NCBI GenBank assembly: GCA_035758845.1
Contig: DASTVZ010000227.1
Coordinates: 27,424-91,423, forward strand
Source of the DNA: JALZOC01 sp035758845
GTDB taxonomy: Bacteria; Acidobacteriota; Vicinamibacteria; Vicinamibacterales; 2-12-FULL-66-21
Direction: 5' to 3'
DNA length: 64,000 bases
The notes beneath the pieces were generated by a model. The model worked only from the letters and a program-made list of their open reading frames with translations, was not told the origin of the DNA and ran no database searches. This document shows, piece by piece, positions 40,945 to 48,492 of this stretch. Position 1 is the first letter of the stretch, and the number at the start of each line of letters is the position of its first letter. The position numbers and the translations under genes were made by a program.

Positions 40945-41922
40945 CTAATGCACATCCAGCGGATCCATCGAATCGCGGCCGGATAATAGGTACAACACCG
41001 CCATTCGCACGGCGACACCATTGGAGACCTGCTCCAGAATCACCGAGAACGGACCGTCGGCAACCGCCGAATCAATTTCGACGCCACGATTCATGGGACC
41101 AGGGTGCATCACGATCGCGTCCGGGGCCGCCCGGCGCATCCGCTCCGGCGTCAGTCCGAACAGCGTGAAGTATTCACGCACCGACGGAATGTAGTGGCCG
41201 TGCATCCGTTCATGCTGGATCCGGAGCATCATCACGACGTCGGCCCCTTCCACCGCCTCGTCGACCGAGGTCGTCGCGTGGACACCGAACTCGGCGATAT
41301 GTGACGGCATGAGCGTCGCCGGTGCGCACGCCCACACGTGGGCGCGCATCGTATTCAGCAAGGCGACGTTCGACCGGAGAACACGGCTGTGCATCAGGTC
41401 GCCTACAATTGCGATCTTCAGGCCGGCCAGACGGCGCTTGTGCTCGCGGATGGTAAAGGCATCGAGCAGCGCCTGGGTTGGATGCTCGTGCATGCCGTCG
41501 CCGGCGTTGATGATCGTCGAGCGACACATCCGCGCCAACAGGTGCGGCGCACCGGATGACGAGTGGCGCATGACGATCATGTCGGGAGACATGGCCTCGA
41601 TATTTCGCACCGTGTCGAGCAGCGACTCCCCCTTGGTGACGCTCGAGGTCGCAGTCGCAATGCTCAGCGTGTCGGCGCTGAGCCGCTTCTCCGCGATCTC
41701 GAACGACGTCCGGGTGCGCGTGCTCGGCTCGAAGAACAGGTTGACGACCGTCCGCCCCCGCAACGTCGGCACCTTCTTGATCGCGCGGCCGCCAATCTCC
41801 TTCATCGCTTCAGCGGTGTCGAGGATCAGACTGATTTCATCGGCCTCGAGGCCGTCGATTCCGAGCAGGTGCCGCGACTTCAACGTGACGGCAGCCGTGG
41901 GTGTCTCCGCGCTCGTCGTCAT
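40945..41922 (-). CDS. pyrB: Aspartate carbamoyltransferase catalytic subunit
   Basis: A 325-residue enzyme joining carbamoyl phosphate and aspartate. It has the carbamoyl phosphate loop FFEPSTRTRTSFE at about 59-71, VMRHSSSGAPHLLAR, the HPTQALLDAFTI segment and the loop MMLRIQHERMHG. The C-terminal HPGPMNRGVEID matches the family end. No pyrI regulatory subunit is adjacent, so it is probably the unregulated or PyrC-associated class. It overlaps pyrR by 4 bp and is followed by repeat element C and a second copy of its own last 29 codons. Confidence 0.96.
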   Translation of the reverse strand: MTTSAETPTAAVTLKSRHLLGIDGLEADEISLILDTAEAMKEIGGRAIKKVPTLRGRTVVNLFFEPSTRTRTSFEIAEKRLSADTLSIATATSSVTKGESLLDTVRNIEAMSPDMIVMRHSSSGAPHLLARMCRSTIINAGDGMHEHPTQALLDAFTIREHKRRLAGLKIAIVGDLMHSRVLRSNVALLNTMRAHVWACAPATLMPSHIAEFGVHATTSVDEAVEGADVVMMLRIQHERMHGHYIPSVREYFTLFGLTPERMRRAAPDAIVMHPGPMNRGVEIDSAVADGPFSVILEQVSNGVAVRMAVLYLLSGRDSMDPLDVH

Positions 41923-42455
41923 GCTTCCCCCTCGATGAGCACTTCGTCTTTTCCATCGATTTCCTGCAAGTGCACCTGCACGCTCTGTTTCAACGAGGTC
42001 GGCAGGTTCTTCCCGACGTAGTCCGCCTTGATTGGAAGCTCGCGATGACCGCGATCCACCAGCACGACCAGCTGAATGGCTTGCGGGCGACCGAAGTCGA
42101 TCAGGGCGTCAAGCGCGGCCCGAATCGTTCGCCCCGTGTAGAGCACGTCGTCGACCAGCAGGATCTTCCGAGAGTCAATCGAGAACGGGATCTCGGTTTT
42201 ACGGACCAGCGGCTGCGGCCCTACGGGATGCCGCATCAGGTCGTCGCGATAGAGCGTGATATCCAGGGCTCCGGTCGGCACGTCGTCGCCGTTGATTTCA
42301 TGAAGCGATCGCGAGATGCGTCGCGCCAGCGGCACCCCTCGCGTGCGGATGCCGACGAGCGCAATTTCATCCAGGCCGCGATTGCGCTCGAGGATCTCGT
42401 GAGCCATTCGTGTCAGCGCGCGCGCCATCCGATCGGCATCCATCACGAGCGCCAT
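41919..42455 (-). CDS. pyrR: Pyrimidine operon regulator PyrR / uracil phosphoribosyltransferase
   Basis: A 178-residue protein close to Bacillus PyrR: RALTRMAHEILERN, ALVGIRTRGVPLARR, LDITLYRDDLMRHP, the PRPP loop ILLVDDVLYTGRTIRAALDALID, and VLVDRGHRELPIKADYVGKNLPTS. PyrR binds a conserved hairpin in pyr mRNA when UMP is present and represses expression by attenuation or by blocking translation. The ATG at 42455 has GGAG 7 nt upstream and aligns with the usual N-terminus. The RNA target is visible about 90 nt upstream. It overlaps pyrB by 4 bp. Confidence 0.96.
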   Translation of the reverse strand: MALVMDADRMARALTRMAHEILERNRGLDEIALVGIRTRGVPLARRISRSLHEINGDDVPTGALDITLYRDDLMRHPVGPQPLVRKTEIPFSIDSRKILLVDDVLYTGRTIRAALDALIDFGRPQAIQLVVLVDRGHRELPIKADYVGKNLPTSLKQSVQVHLQEIDGKDEVLIEGEA

Positions 42456-42538
42456 CGAGCGCTCCGTAACGACAACGAGATTCGCGGAAATTGCGGCCGC
42501 AGCGGTCGCCGCAGCAGAGTCCAGGCAGGAACGAGCAC
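42443..42538 (-). CDS. Candidate 31-codon pyr leader peptide
   Basis: A GTG at 42538 is preceded by AAGAGG with a spacer of about 7 nt; that AAGAGG is the 3' arm of the PyrR-type hairpin. The frame runs 31 codons (MLVPAWTLLRRPLRPQF and onward) across a GC-rich hairpin and stops 13 bp inside pyrR. If translated, its initiation would be blocked when PyrR stabilises the hairpin, as proposed for the Thermus pyr leader. The assignment is inferred from layout only. Confidence 0.45.
   Translation of the reverse strand: MLVPAWTLLRRPLRPQFPRISLSLRSARWRS
42492..42513 (-). terminator. Terminator-like hairpin in the pyr leader
   Basis: On the minus strand TGCGGC, a 10-nt loop and GCCGCA are followed by ATTTCC. 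The T-run is weak, so intrinsic termination is uncertain. The arm contains GCGGCCGC, which can also pair with either upper-stem arm of the PyrR-type hairpin (GCGGCC or GGCCGC), so the two structures could be mutually exclusive. Confidence 0.35.
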
Positions 42539-42546
42539 GTCATCAC

Positions 42547-42579
42547 CTCTTGGCGGCCTCACAGGGCCGCGTTAAAGAG
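42547..42579 (-). promoter_or_regulatory. PyrR-binding RNA hairpin upstream of pyrR
   Basis: The minus-strand transcript contains a lower stem CTCTT/AAGAG, an asymmetric internal bulge (TAAC opposite C), an upper stem GCGGCC/GGCCGC and a hexaloop CTGTGA. The loop fits the CNGNGA pattern, and the CCNGNGAGGY core of the known PyrR recognition sequence is exact. It lies upstream of a gene that encodes PyrR itself. The 3' arm CAAGAGG doubles as a Shine-Dalgarno for the leader frame. Confidence 0.75.
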
Positions 42580-42587
42580 TTCGCTTG

Positions 42588-42615
42588 ATGGTATCACAAA
42601 GCGCTCAGCTGTCAG
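42588..42615 (-). promoter_or_regulatory. Weak candidate promoter for pyrR-pyrB-pyrC
   Basis: CTGACA (42615-42610) and TACCAT (42593-42588) are separated by 16 bp and would start transcription just before the PyrR hairpin. Both hexamers match the consensus only in part. The site lies immediately after the stop codon of the upstream phosphodiesterase gene. Confidence 0.3.
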
Positions 42616-42617
42616 CT

Positions 42618-44366
42618 TTACCGGCTATAGCTCGGAATAAACGCAATCGGCCTGTCCGCGGTGAAGGCGCGGCTGAAAAGATCGGCACGGGCAAAGCCGT
42701 CCATGTCACGCGCGACCGGCAAGCCGAGAAAATAGAGCACCGTGGGTGTCACGTCGACAATCGATCCTCGCGGACGACGACCGGGCGCGACGGAGCTGCC
42801 ATAGGCGATCAGAAACCCGTCCGGCGCTCGCTCGTGCGTTCCGGTGAAATCGGGGTTGCCGAGCATGCGGCCGACCGCCTGTTTAATCGGATTCAGCGGC
42901 TGCATCCCAAACCCTGAAACCACGACGAGGAGATCTCCCGGCGACATCGCATCGAGCGATGAGCCGATCTCGGCATCGATGTAGGTGTAATACCTGTCAA
43001 TCGCCTGGGAGAACCGGCGGCGTTCTTCTTCCGGCACGTCGCGAAAGACTCGCGGCTGGGTGTAGCGAAGGTAGTAATGACCGACGGTATCGAGCCCCTC
43101 GTACCGGAGTGCCGTGAATCGCGGAGCCATTTCTCCAGCGAGATTTCGCATCACGGTGCTGTAGCCGCGGTCGCGCCGCAGCGCGGATTCTTCCGGCGTT
43201 CCGCTCACGGCCGCGCCGAGCTGTGCCGGCTGCACCTCCGGACCCGCCGATGGCTGAGTGAAAGAGGCTTCCAGCCAAGGAAGCGCATCGCGGGGGGTCG
43301 CCGCCCGATCGAATTCCGCGATTGATCCGACAAGCTGATGAAATCGGTCGCTGACGATGAATCCGTCGACTTCTTCGGCGGGATACGTGAGGGGCCATCG
43401 AACAACGCCGACGCGGACGCCGGCGTTGGAAGCGATGGACCAAATCGGGCGCGCGCGCCACGTGTTGGAGGCATTCGGCTCATCGCGGATGAATCCAAGA
43501 TGGACGAGCGCGTGGGACAAACAGTGATCCGGCAGGAGATCGACCATGCGATCGTCCCCTCTCGCAAAGTACGACGCCGCCGACCGCACGCCGTTCTTGG
43601 ATGGATACATCCCGGTCGCGACGGCCGCCCACACCGGATCGGGCTGCGTCGGCCGGAGGGTTGCGAGATCCATCACCGCCCCTTTTTCGTTGAGCCGCGC
43701 GAACGCCGGGAGCCGACCCTCGGCCACGCGCGGCAGGACGTACTCCAGCGACGCGCCATCCAGCAGAATGATCGTGACTCGCGGCTGCCCTGTGGGACCG
43801 GACTGAGGCGGCTGGTGCGGCGCGGTCGATGGAATTGGCGGAGGCAGACTGACTCCTTCTCCGCGCGCGGCGAGCGGCAACGCCAGCGACGCAAACGTTG
43901 CCAGCACAAAGAGTGACGCTCCGACGCGGCTGCCGCGACGGCCGAACGAGTAATGCGCGATCGCAATGACCAGCAGCACGGCTGCCGACGCGGTCGTGGC
44001 GAGGGCTCCCGCCGTCATTCGCCGCGTCGCGTCTTCAGTCAGCGACAGGTGGAATTCTCCGACGTTCAACCACATCAAGCTCGACGCGACCGCGGCCGAC
44101 GCCGCACCCATCCAGGCGAGCACGCGCACGCTCGCCCAGCCCGGCGACAAGACTCTCAGCGCGAAGAACTCCCGGAGCACCATGACGAGGTAGAAAATGA
44201 CGGCGAGATGGAGACCGTACGAAAACGCCATCGTCGCAAACCAGCGCCACGTCGTGCTCGACGTCAGCGGCACATGCGGATTCAGCTGGAGAATCAGAAT
44301 CGTGAGGTACGCTGCCCCCAACGCGCCGGCCAGCAGCGAATTGGTGAGCATCCGCAGAAATCGCAT
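42618..44366 (-). CDS. Membrane-anchored alkaline phosphatase/nucleotide pyrophosphatase-like enzyme
   Basis: A 582-residue protein with about five N-terminal membrane helices (residues 10-175), a proline-rich linker and a C-terminal phosphodiesterase domain. The domain starts RVTIILLDGASLEYVLPRV and has LNEKGAVMDLATLRPTQPDPVW, ATGMYPSKNGVRS, RYEGLDTVGHYYLRY and VVVSGFGMQP. These fit the metal sites of the type I phosphodiesterase/sulfatase superfamily, with a Thr in RPTQP as likely nucleophile. Such enzymes trim nucleotides or modify surface glycans or lipids. It sits between the divergent halves of the pyr cluster. Confidence 0.8.
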   Translation of the reverse strand: MRFLRMLTNSLLAGALGAAYLTILILQLNPHVPLTSSTTWRWFATMAFSYGLHLAVIFYLVMVLREFFALRVLSPGWASVRVLAWMGAASAAVASSLMWLNVGEFHLSLTEDATRRMTAGALATTASAAVLLVIAIAHYSFGRRGSRVGASLFVLATFASLALPLAARGEGVSLPPPIPSTAPHQPPQSGPTGQPRVTIILLDGASLEYVLPRVAEGRLPAFARLNEKGAVMDLATLRPTQPDPVWAAVATGMYPSKNGVRSAASYFARGDDRMVDLLPDHCLSHALVHLGFIRDEPNASNTWRARPIWSIASNAGVRVGVVRWPLTYPAEEVDGFIVSDRFHQLVGSIAEFDRAATPRDALPWLEASFTQPSAGPEVQPAQLGAAVSGTPEESALRRDRGYSTVMRNLAGEMAPRFTALRYEGLDTVGHYYLRYTQPRVFRDVPEEERRRFSQAIDRYYTYIDAEIGSSLDAMSPGDLLVVVSGFGMQPLNPIKQAVGRMLGNPDFTGTHERAPDGFLIAYGSSVAPGRRPRGSIVDVTPTVLYFLGLPVARDMDGFARADLFSRAFTADRPIAFIPSYSR

Positions 44367-44379
44367 AAGGAAAGTGTAG

Positions 44380-44401
44380 CGCCGAGGCTTTCGCCTCGGC
44401 G
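44380..44401. repeat. Short GC-rich hairpin between divergent genes
   Basis: CGCCGAGGC, loop TTTC, then the matching GCCTCGGCG form a perfect 9-bp stem in the 55-bp gap between the phosphodiesterase gene and pyrK. It covers the place where a pyrK -35 box would be. It resembles the hairpin of the 103-bp repeats in style, but not in sequence beyond the CCGAGG word. Confidence 0.6.
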
Positions 44402-44406
44402 AACGG

Positions 44407-44412
44407 TATACT
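44407..44412 (+). promoter_or_regulatory. -10 box candidate for pyrK
   Basis: TATACT at 44407-44412 ends 9 nt before the pyrK ATG, and there is no Shine-Dalgarno between. No -35 is visible because the GC-rich hairpin occupies that region. A near-leaderless pyrK transcript is the simplest reading. Confidence 0.35.
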
Positions 44413-44421
44413 CGTCACACG

Positions 44422-45246
44422 ATGCCGATCGACATCGACGCCGAGATCATCTCGAATACAAGGCTCTCACACGACTACAGCGTGCTCGGACTCGCCGCGC
44501 CGGAGATTGCATCGCTCGCCGAACCCGGTCAATTCGTCATGATCAAACCAACCGCCGGTGTCGATCCGCTGTTGCGGCGGCCGTTTTCGATCTTCGAGAT
44601 TCTGCGCGACTCCGGTGGAACACCGGCCGGCATCTCACTACTGAACAAGCGAATCGGCGCGGGAACGTCGCTCTTGTATGAAGCGCCGCCCGGCAGCCAT
44701 GTCGGCTGCCTTGGTCCGCTTGGACGGCCCTTCGAACCGGTGACACCGCCGGCAGAAGCGTGGATGGTCGCAGGAGGCGTCGGACTGGCGCCGTTTGTCA
44801 CGCTCGCCGAAGCACTGCGTCTGACGGCGACGAAGGCCCGCCTGTTTTACGGTGCACGAACCGCTTCCGATCTCACGCACGTCGAGCTTTTCGAGCGACT
44901 GAACGTCGAACCTGTTCTTGCCACCGAAGACGGCAGTCGTGGGGCGCGCGGTTTCGTGACTGGTCCACTTGACACGGCACTGAGCACGACGCCGCGATCG
45001 ACCGAGGTGCGCGTGTATGCGTGCGGTCCGACGCCAATGATGCGCGCGGTGGCAAAGCTGGCTGCCAGCTACGGGCGGCGCTGTGACGTCTCTTTGGAAC
45101 AGGTCATGGGGTGTGGGCTGGGTGGCTGTTACAGCTGCGTGGTCCTGACGCGAACGTCTTCGGGCCCTCCGCACTTCGTGCGGTCGTGCCTTGATGGCCC
45201 GGTATTCGACGCCACTCGGATCTTGTGGGACGCCCTCGCCCATTGA
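44422..45246 (+). CDS. pyrK: Dihydroorotate dehydrogenase electron transfer subunit
   Basis: A 274-residue FAD and [2Fe-2S] protein that passes electrons from PyrD type 1B to NAD+. It has the FAD segment LLRRPFSIFEI near residue 52, KRIGAGTSLLYEAPPGS, the nucleotide-binding AGGVGLAPFVTLAEAL and the C-terminal cluster motif MGCGLGGCYSCV followed by VRSCLDGPVF. Length is slightly above typical. It is 2 nt upstream of pyrD, its obligate partner. Confidence 0.95.
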   Translation: MPIDIDAEIISNTRLSHDYSVLGLAAPEIASLAEPGQFVMIKPTAGVDPLLRRPFSIFEILRDSGGTPAGISLLNKRIGAGTSLLYEAPPGSHVGCLGPLGRPFEPVTPPAEAWMVAGGVGLAPFVTLAEALRLTATKARLFYGARTASDLTHVELFERLNVEPVLATEDGSRGARGFVTGPLDTALSTTPRSTEVRVYACGPTPMMRAVAKLAASYGRRCDVSLEQVMGCGLGGCYSCVVLTRTSSGPPHFVRSCLDGPVFDATRILWDALAH

Positions 45247-45248
45247 AC

Positions 45249-46187
45249 ATGAATCTTTCCGTTTCACTCGGTTCGCTCACGCTTGCCAACCCGCTCATCG
45301 CCGCCAGCGGATGCTTCGGTTACGGCGTCGAGTACGCTGACGTCGTCGATCTGTCGACACTCGGCGGTGTTGCCGTCAAAGGTCTGTTCCTGAGCGAACG
45401 CGAAGGACATCCCCCGCCAAGAATCGTCGAAACGCCGGCCGGGATGCTCAACGCGATCGGACTTCAGGGGATTGGCGTTCATCGGTTCGTCCGCGAGAAA
45501 CTGCCAGAGCTGCGCGATCGACGCGCGGTCGTATTCGTCAACATTTGCGGGACCACGATCGACGAGTACTGCGAAATCGCGCGCATACTCTCCGATCACG
45601 AAGGCGTGGCCGCGATTGAGTTGAACATCTCCTGTCCGAACATCAAGCAGGGCGGCATCACATTCGGGTGCAGCCTGACCGGGACCCACGATGTCGTCAG
45701 CGCCGTGCGAAAGGTGACGACGCTGCCAGTCATCCCCAAGCTGACGCCGAACGTCACCGACGTGGCCTCGTTCGCCCGTGCCGCGCAAGACGCCGGCGCC
45801 GACGCAGTGTCCCTGGTGAATACGTTCCTCGCCATGGCGATCGACGTCCATACGCGACGGCCGAAGCTCACAAATATTGTCGGAGGCCTCAGTGGTCCAG
45901 CCATCCGTCCGATTGCCGTGCGAATGGTCTACGAGTGCCGGCGAGCAGTGACGCTGCCGATTATTGGCATGGGTGGAATCGCGACGGCAGAAGACGTGCT
46001 GGAGTTCATGATCGCCGGTGCGACCGCCGTTCAGATCGGGACAGCGAATTTCGTCGATCCATTTCTGTGGCGCAAGGTCCTGGATGGAATTCGAAGCTAC
46101 ATGGCCGCGCACCGAATTGAGAATCTCGCGTCATTGACGGGCAGCCTCGACGCGTCCCGCCAGGCAACGGCGTGGATCAGCTCCTAG
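45249..46187 (+). CDS. pyrD: Dihydroorotate dehydrogenase, class 1B catalytic subunit
   Basis: A 312-residue FMN enzyme from the ATG at 45249, 2 nt after pyrK; an earlier in-frame start at 45225 would overlap pyrK. Signatures are SLGSLTLANPLIAASGCFGYG, PRIVETPAGMLNAIGLQG, the catalytic cysteine region ELNISCPNIKQGG and VGGLSGPAIRPIAVRMV. Cys in ISCP marks the class 1 enzymes and the adjacent PyrK marks type 1B, which uses NAD+. Its end overlaps the pyrF start by 16 bp. Confidence 0.96.
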   Translation: MNLSVSLGSLTLANPLIAASGCFGYGVEYADVVDLSTLGGVAVKGLFLSEREGHPPPRIVETPAGMLNAIGLQGIGVHRFVREKLPELRDRRAVVFVNICGTTIDEYCEIARILSDHEGVAAIELNISCPNIKQGGITFGCSLTGTHDVVSAVRKVTTLPVIPKLTPNVTDVASFARAAQDAGADAVSLVNTFLAMAIDVHTRRPKLTNIVGGLSGPAIRPIAVRMVYECRRAVTLPIIGMGGIATAEDVLEFMIAGATAVQIGTANFVDPFLWRKVLDGIRSYMAAHRIENLASLTGSLDASRQATAWISS

Positions 46188-46912
46188 TCGCGCTGGACGT
46201 CGAGAGCGCCGCGAAGGCCCTCGCGCTCGCCGATTCTCTTCGCGGCATCGCCGGCGGATTCAAGATCGGCAGCCGCCTGTTTACCTCGGAAGGACCGTCG
46301 ATCGTTCGCGCCCTGGTCGAGAAGCGCGATCGCGTGTTCCTCGATCTCAAATTCCACGACATTCCGAACACCGTTGCTCAGGCTGTGTCCGCGGCCGCAT
46401 CGCTCGGTATCTGGATGCTGAACGTGCACGCGTCGGGTGGCAGAAAAATGATGGAAGCTGCGCGCGACGCGGCGAAGGAGGCGGCGACCCGTGCAGGACT
46501 GCCACCGCCACTGGTCATCGCGGTAACCGTCCTGACCAGCATGAATGCGCCGGCCCTCGAGGAAACCGGCTACGCCGCAGCCGGGCAGAAAGACGGCGGC
46601 ACTGCCGGTGTTCTCGATCAGGTTGTCCGCCTCGCGCGGCTGGCCGAGGCTTCCGGACTCGACGGTGTCGTCGCATCGGCGCAGGAGACGGCAATCCTCC
46701 GGCGACGCTGCGGCCCCCGGTTTTCAATCGTGACGCCCGGCATTCGCGGTGGTGGCGCGGCGGCAGCGGGCAAAGACGATCAGGAACGCACTATGAGCGC
46801 TCGCCAAGCCATCGCAGCGGGTGCCAGCTATATCGTTGTTGGACGGCCGATTATTGCGGCGCCAGACCCGCGGGCCGCAGCGGAGGAGATGATAAGAAAT
46901 GTGGAGTTCTGA
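46172..46912 (+). CDS. pyrF: Orotidine 5'-phosphate decarboxylase
   Basis: A 246-residue TIM-barrel enzyme making UMP. It has LVALDVESAAKALALADSL at the N-terminus, the catalytic DLKFHDIPNTVAQAV, VHASGGRKMM, and VTPGIRGGG with DDQERTMSARQAIAAGASY and VVGRPI at the end. It belongs to the short bacterial group. The GTG at 46172 is inside pyrD. Its stop codon is followed directly by the CTGAATGCTGA inverted repeat. Confidence 0.95.
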   Translation: MDQLLVALDVESAAKALALADSLRGIAGGFKIGSRLFTSEGPSIVRALVEKRDRVFLDLKFHDIPNTVAQAVSAAASLGIWMLNVHASGGRKMMEAARDAAKEAATRAGLPPPLVIAVTVLTSMNAPALEETGYAAAGQKDGGTAGVLDQVVRLARLAEASGLDGVVASAQETAILRRRCGPRFSIVTPGIRGGGAAAAGKDDQERTMSARQAIAAGASYIVVGRPIIAAPDPRAAAEEMIRNVEF

Positions 46913-46979
46913 ATGCTGAAGGCTGAATGCTGAATTCAATCAATCAGCATTCAGCCATCAGCATTCAGAATTTTCAGTG
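46913..46979. repeat. CTGAATGCTGA inverted repeat between convergent pyrF and pal
   Basis: The left arm (ATGCTGAAGGCTGAATGCTG) starts at the pyrF stop codon. The right arm (AATCAGCATTCAGCCATCAG and CATTCAGAATTTTCAG) ends 8 bp before the pal stop codon. Together they form an imperfect hairpin of about 30 bp per arm. Position between two convergent genes fits a bidirectional transcript end. Confidence 0.7.
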
Positions 46980-46987
46980 TGCAGCCA

Positions 46988-47569
46988 TCACTTCGCCGTA
47001 ACGATGAAGTGCCCCCGTCGGTTCTGCTGCCAGCAGGATTCGCTCTCTTCCGAGCAGAACGGCTGCTCCTCCCCCTTGCTGACAATGGTGATCCGGTCGG
47101 TCGGCACGCCAAGACTCACCAGGTAATCGCGGACGGCGTCAGCGCGGCGCTCGCCGAGCGCCAGATTGTATTCGTTCGTTCCGCGCGAATCCGCATGCCC
47201 CTCGACCATGACCTTGGTGGAGGTCCATTTCTTTAACCACTCGACGTCTTTGCCAAGAGTGCCCCGGCTCTCTTCGGTCAGATCGCTTGCGTCGTAGGCA
47301 AAGAACACATCGCCAAGCGGCTTCTCGCTATTGAGCTGCTCGAGCGTCTTGGTACGGAAGGCCTCCTCCTCGCTGGGCGGCGCAGGCGCTGCCGGCTTCG
47401 GCGCAGGTGGTGGCGGTGGCGGTGGTGGTGTCGTTGATGGCGGCGGCGCTGGCGGCGGTGCGGGCGCCGGAGGTGGCGGCTGCGGTTTGGGATTGCCGTG
47501 ACAAGCAGTGCCACTCAACGCGGCTATCAGAACGAGGGTGGCGAATAATTCGGATCTGCGAATCATCAA
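46988..47569 (-). CDS. pal: Peptidoglycan-associated lipoprotein (Pal/OmpA C-terminal domain)
   Basis: A 193-residue lipoprotein: signal peptide with lipobox LSGTAC near residue 23, a proline-rich linker of about 45 residues (PPPAPAPPPAPPPSTT) and an OmpA domain from about residue 85. The domain includes VFFAYDASDLTEES, KVMVEGHADSRGTNEYNLALG and RADAVRDYLVSLGV. The diaminopimelate-binding Asp and Arg of the OmpA loop are present. Pal links the outer membrane to peptidoglycan, usually with TolB; no tol genes are adjacent here. Confidence 0.9.
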   Translation of the reverse strand: MMIRRSELFATLVLIAALSGTACHGNPKPQPPPPAPAPPPAPPPSTTPPPPPPPPAPKPAAPAPPSEEEAFRTKTLEQLNSEKPLGDVFFAYDASDLTEESRGTLGKDVEWLKKWTSTKVMVEGHADSRGTNEYNLALGERRADAVRDYLVSLGVPTDRITIVSKGEEQPFCSEESESCWQQNRRGHFIVTAK

Positions 47570-47676
47570 CTAATCTCTCCCGTCGGCTCGCTCGCCGCGA
47601 GCCGATCGTCACATAGAATTGAACGGACCGGAGCTTACCGGCCCTTCCCCGCGCTGTCAACGATCGTTTCGGCAAA

Positions 47677-48423
47677 ATGGACCGATTACTACAGGCCACA
47701 GCACGAGCCGAACGCGATCATTTCTGGTTCAGAGGGTTCCGCCGCTTCATGACCCCGCTGGTGGCGGAGGCTGTCCGCGGTCGAACGGGGTCGAGAATTC
47801 TCGACTGCGGCTGCGGCACCGGACACAATCTCCGATGGTTGGGAGATTTCGGAGCGGTGTTCGGAATCGATCTGAACTGGACCGGTCTGGGCTTCGCCAA
47901 GACCCGTGGCAACAACACAATCGCGCAAGCGACCGCCGCGAACCTGCCATTTCGCGATCGGACGTTCGATCTCGTCACCTCATTTGACGTGATCTATTCT
48001 CTCGACGACGAGGTGGAGTCAGCGGCGATCGCTGAAATGTTCCGAGTGCTTCGCCCGGGAGGATTCCTGGTGGTGAATGCCGCGGCAATGGATCTCTTGA
48101 AGGGGAATCATTCGGTGCTGGCGAATGAAGTCCGGCGTTACAGCCGCTCCAGCCTGACCGAGCGACTGGTGGGAGCAGGGTTTGGGATTCGGCGGATGTC
48201 CTATACCAACGCGACGATCATGCCGGTCGTCGCAGCGGTACGCCTCCTGCAGCGCGTCTCAGGACATGAAGAGTCGAATCAGGAGATTTCGATACCTCCT
48301 GCGCCAGTCAACGCAGCGCTCACCGGGGCGCTCGCACTCGAAGCGGGACTGCTGAAATTCGTGAACATGCCATTCGGCAGCTCGATCATGGCGCTGGCGC
48401 AAAAGCCAGATCCTTCCGCCTGA
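47677..48423 (+). CDS. SAM-dependent class I methyltransferase
   Basis: A 248-residue protein with the Methyltransf_11 fold: motif I RILDCGCGTGHNLRWL at about 40-55, an acidic residue in GIDLNW, TFDLVTSFDVIYSLDDE (motif II/III) and LRPGGFLVVNAAAM. The N-terminal ERDHFWFRGFRRFMTPLV resembles methyltransferases near polyprenol or glycan genes, and the next gene is a GT-C-like membrane protein on the other strand. The substrate is unknown. Confidence 0.87.
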   Translation: MDRLLQATARAERDHFWFRGFRRFMTPLVAEAVRGRTGSRILDCGCGTGHNLRWLGDFGAVFGIDLNWTGLGFAKTRGNNTIAQATAANLPFRDRTFDLVTSFDVIYSLDDEVESAAIAEMFRVLRPGGFLVVNAAAMDLLKGNHSVLANEVRRYSRSSLTERLVGAGFGIRRMSYTNATIMPVVAAVRLLQRVSGHEESNQEISIPPAPVNAALTGALALEAGLLKFVNMPFGSSIMALAQKPDPSA

Positions 48424-48432
48424 AGGCGGAAG
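48413..48432. repeat. Short perfect hairpin over the methyltransferase stop codon
   Basis: CTTCCGCC, loop TGAA, GGCGGAAG. The stop codon TGA is in the loop. There is no following T-run on either strand, so it does not look like an intrinsic terminator. Confidence 0.5.
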
Positions 48433-48492
48433 CCACGAGCAAATCCAGAGCACCCAAAGCCAGCAGCCAGCAGCGGCTCGGATCCCGGCAAG

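Noticed and set aside
40746..41021. Leftward 91-codon frame across the pyrB end and repeat C
   Set aside because: Its first part is an out-of-frame reading of pyrB. Only the part from the GTG at 40925 could matter, and that is described with the repeat.
48413..48432. Rho-independent terminator after the methyltransferase
   Set aside because: The hairpin is perfect but has no T-run and covers the stop codon itself.
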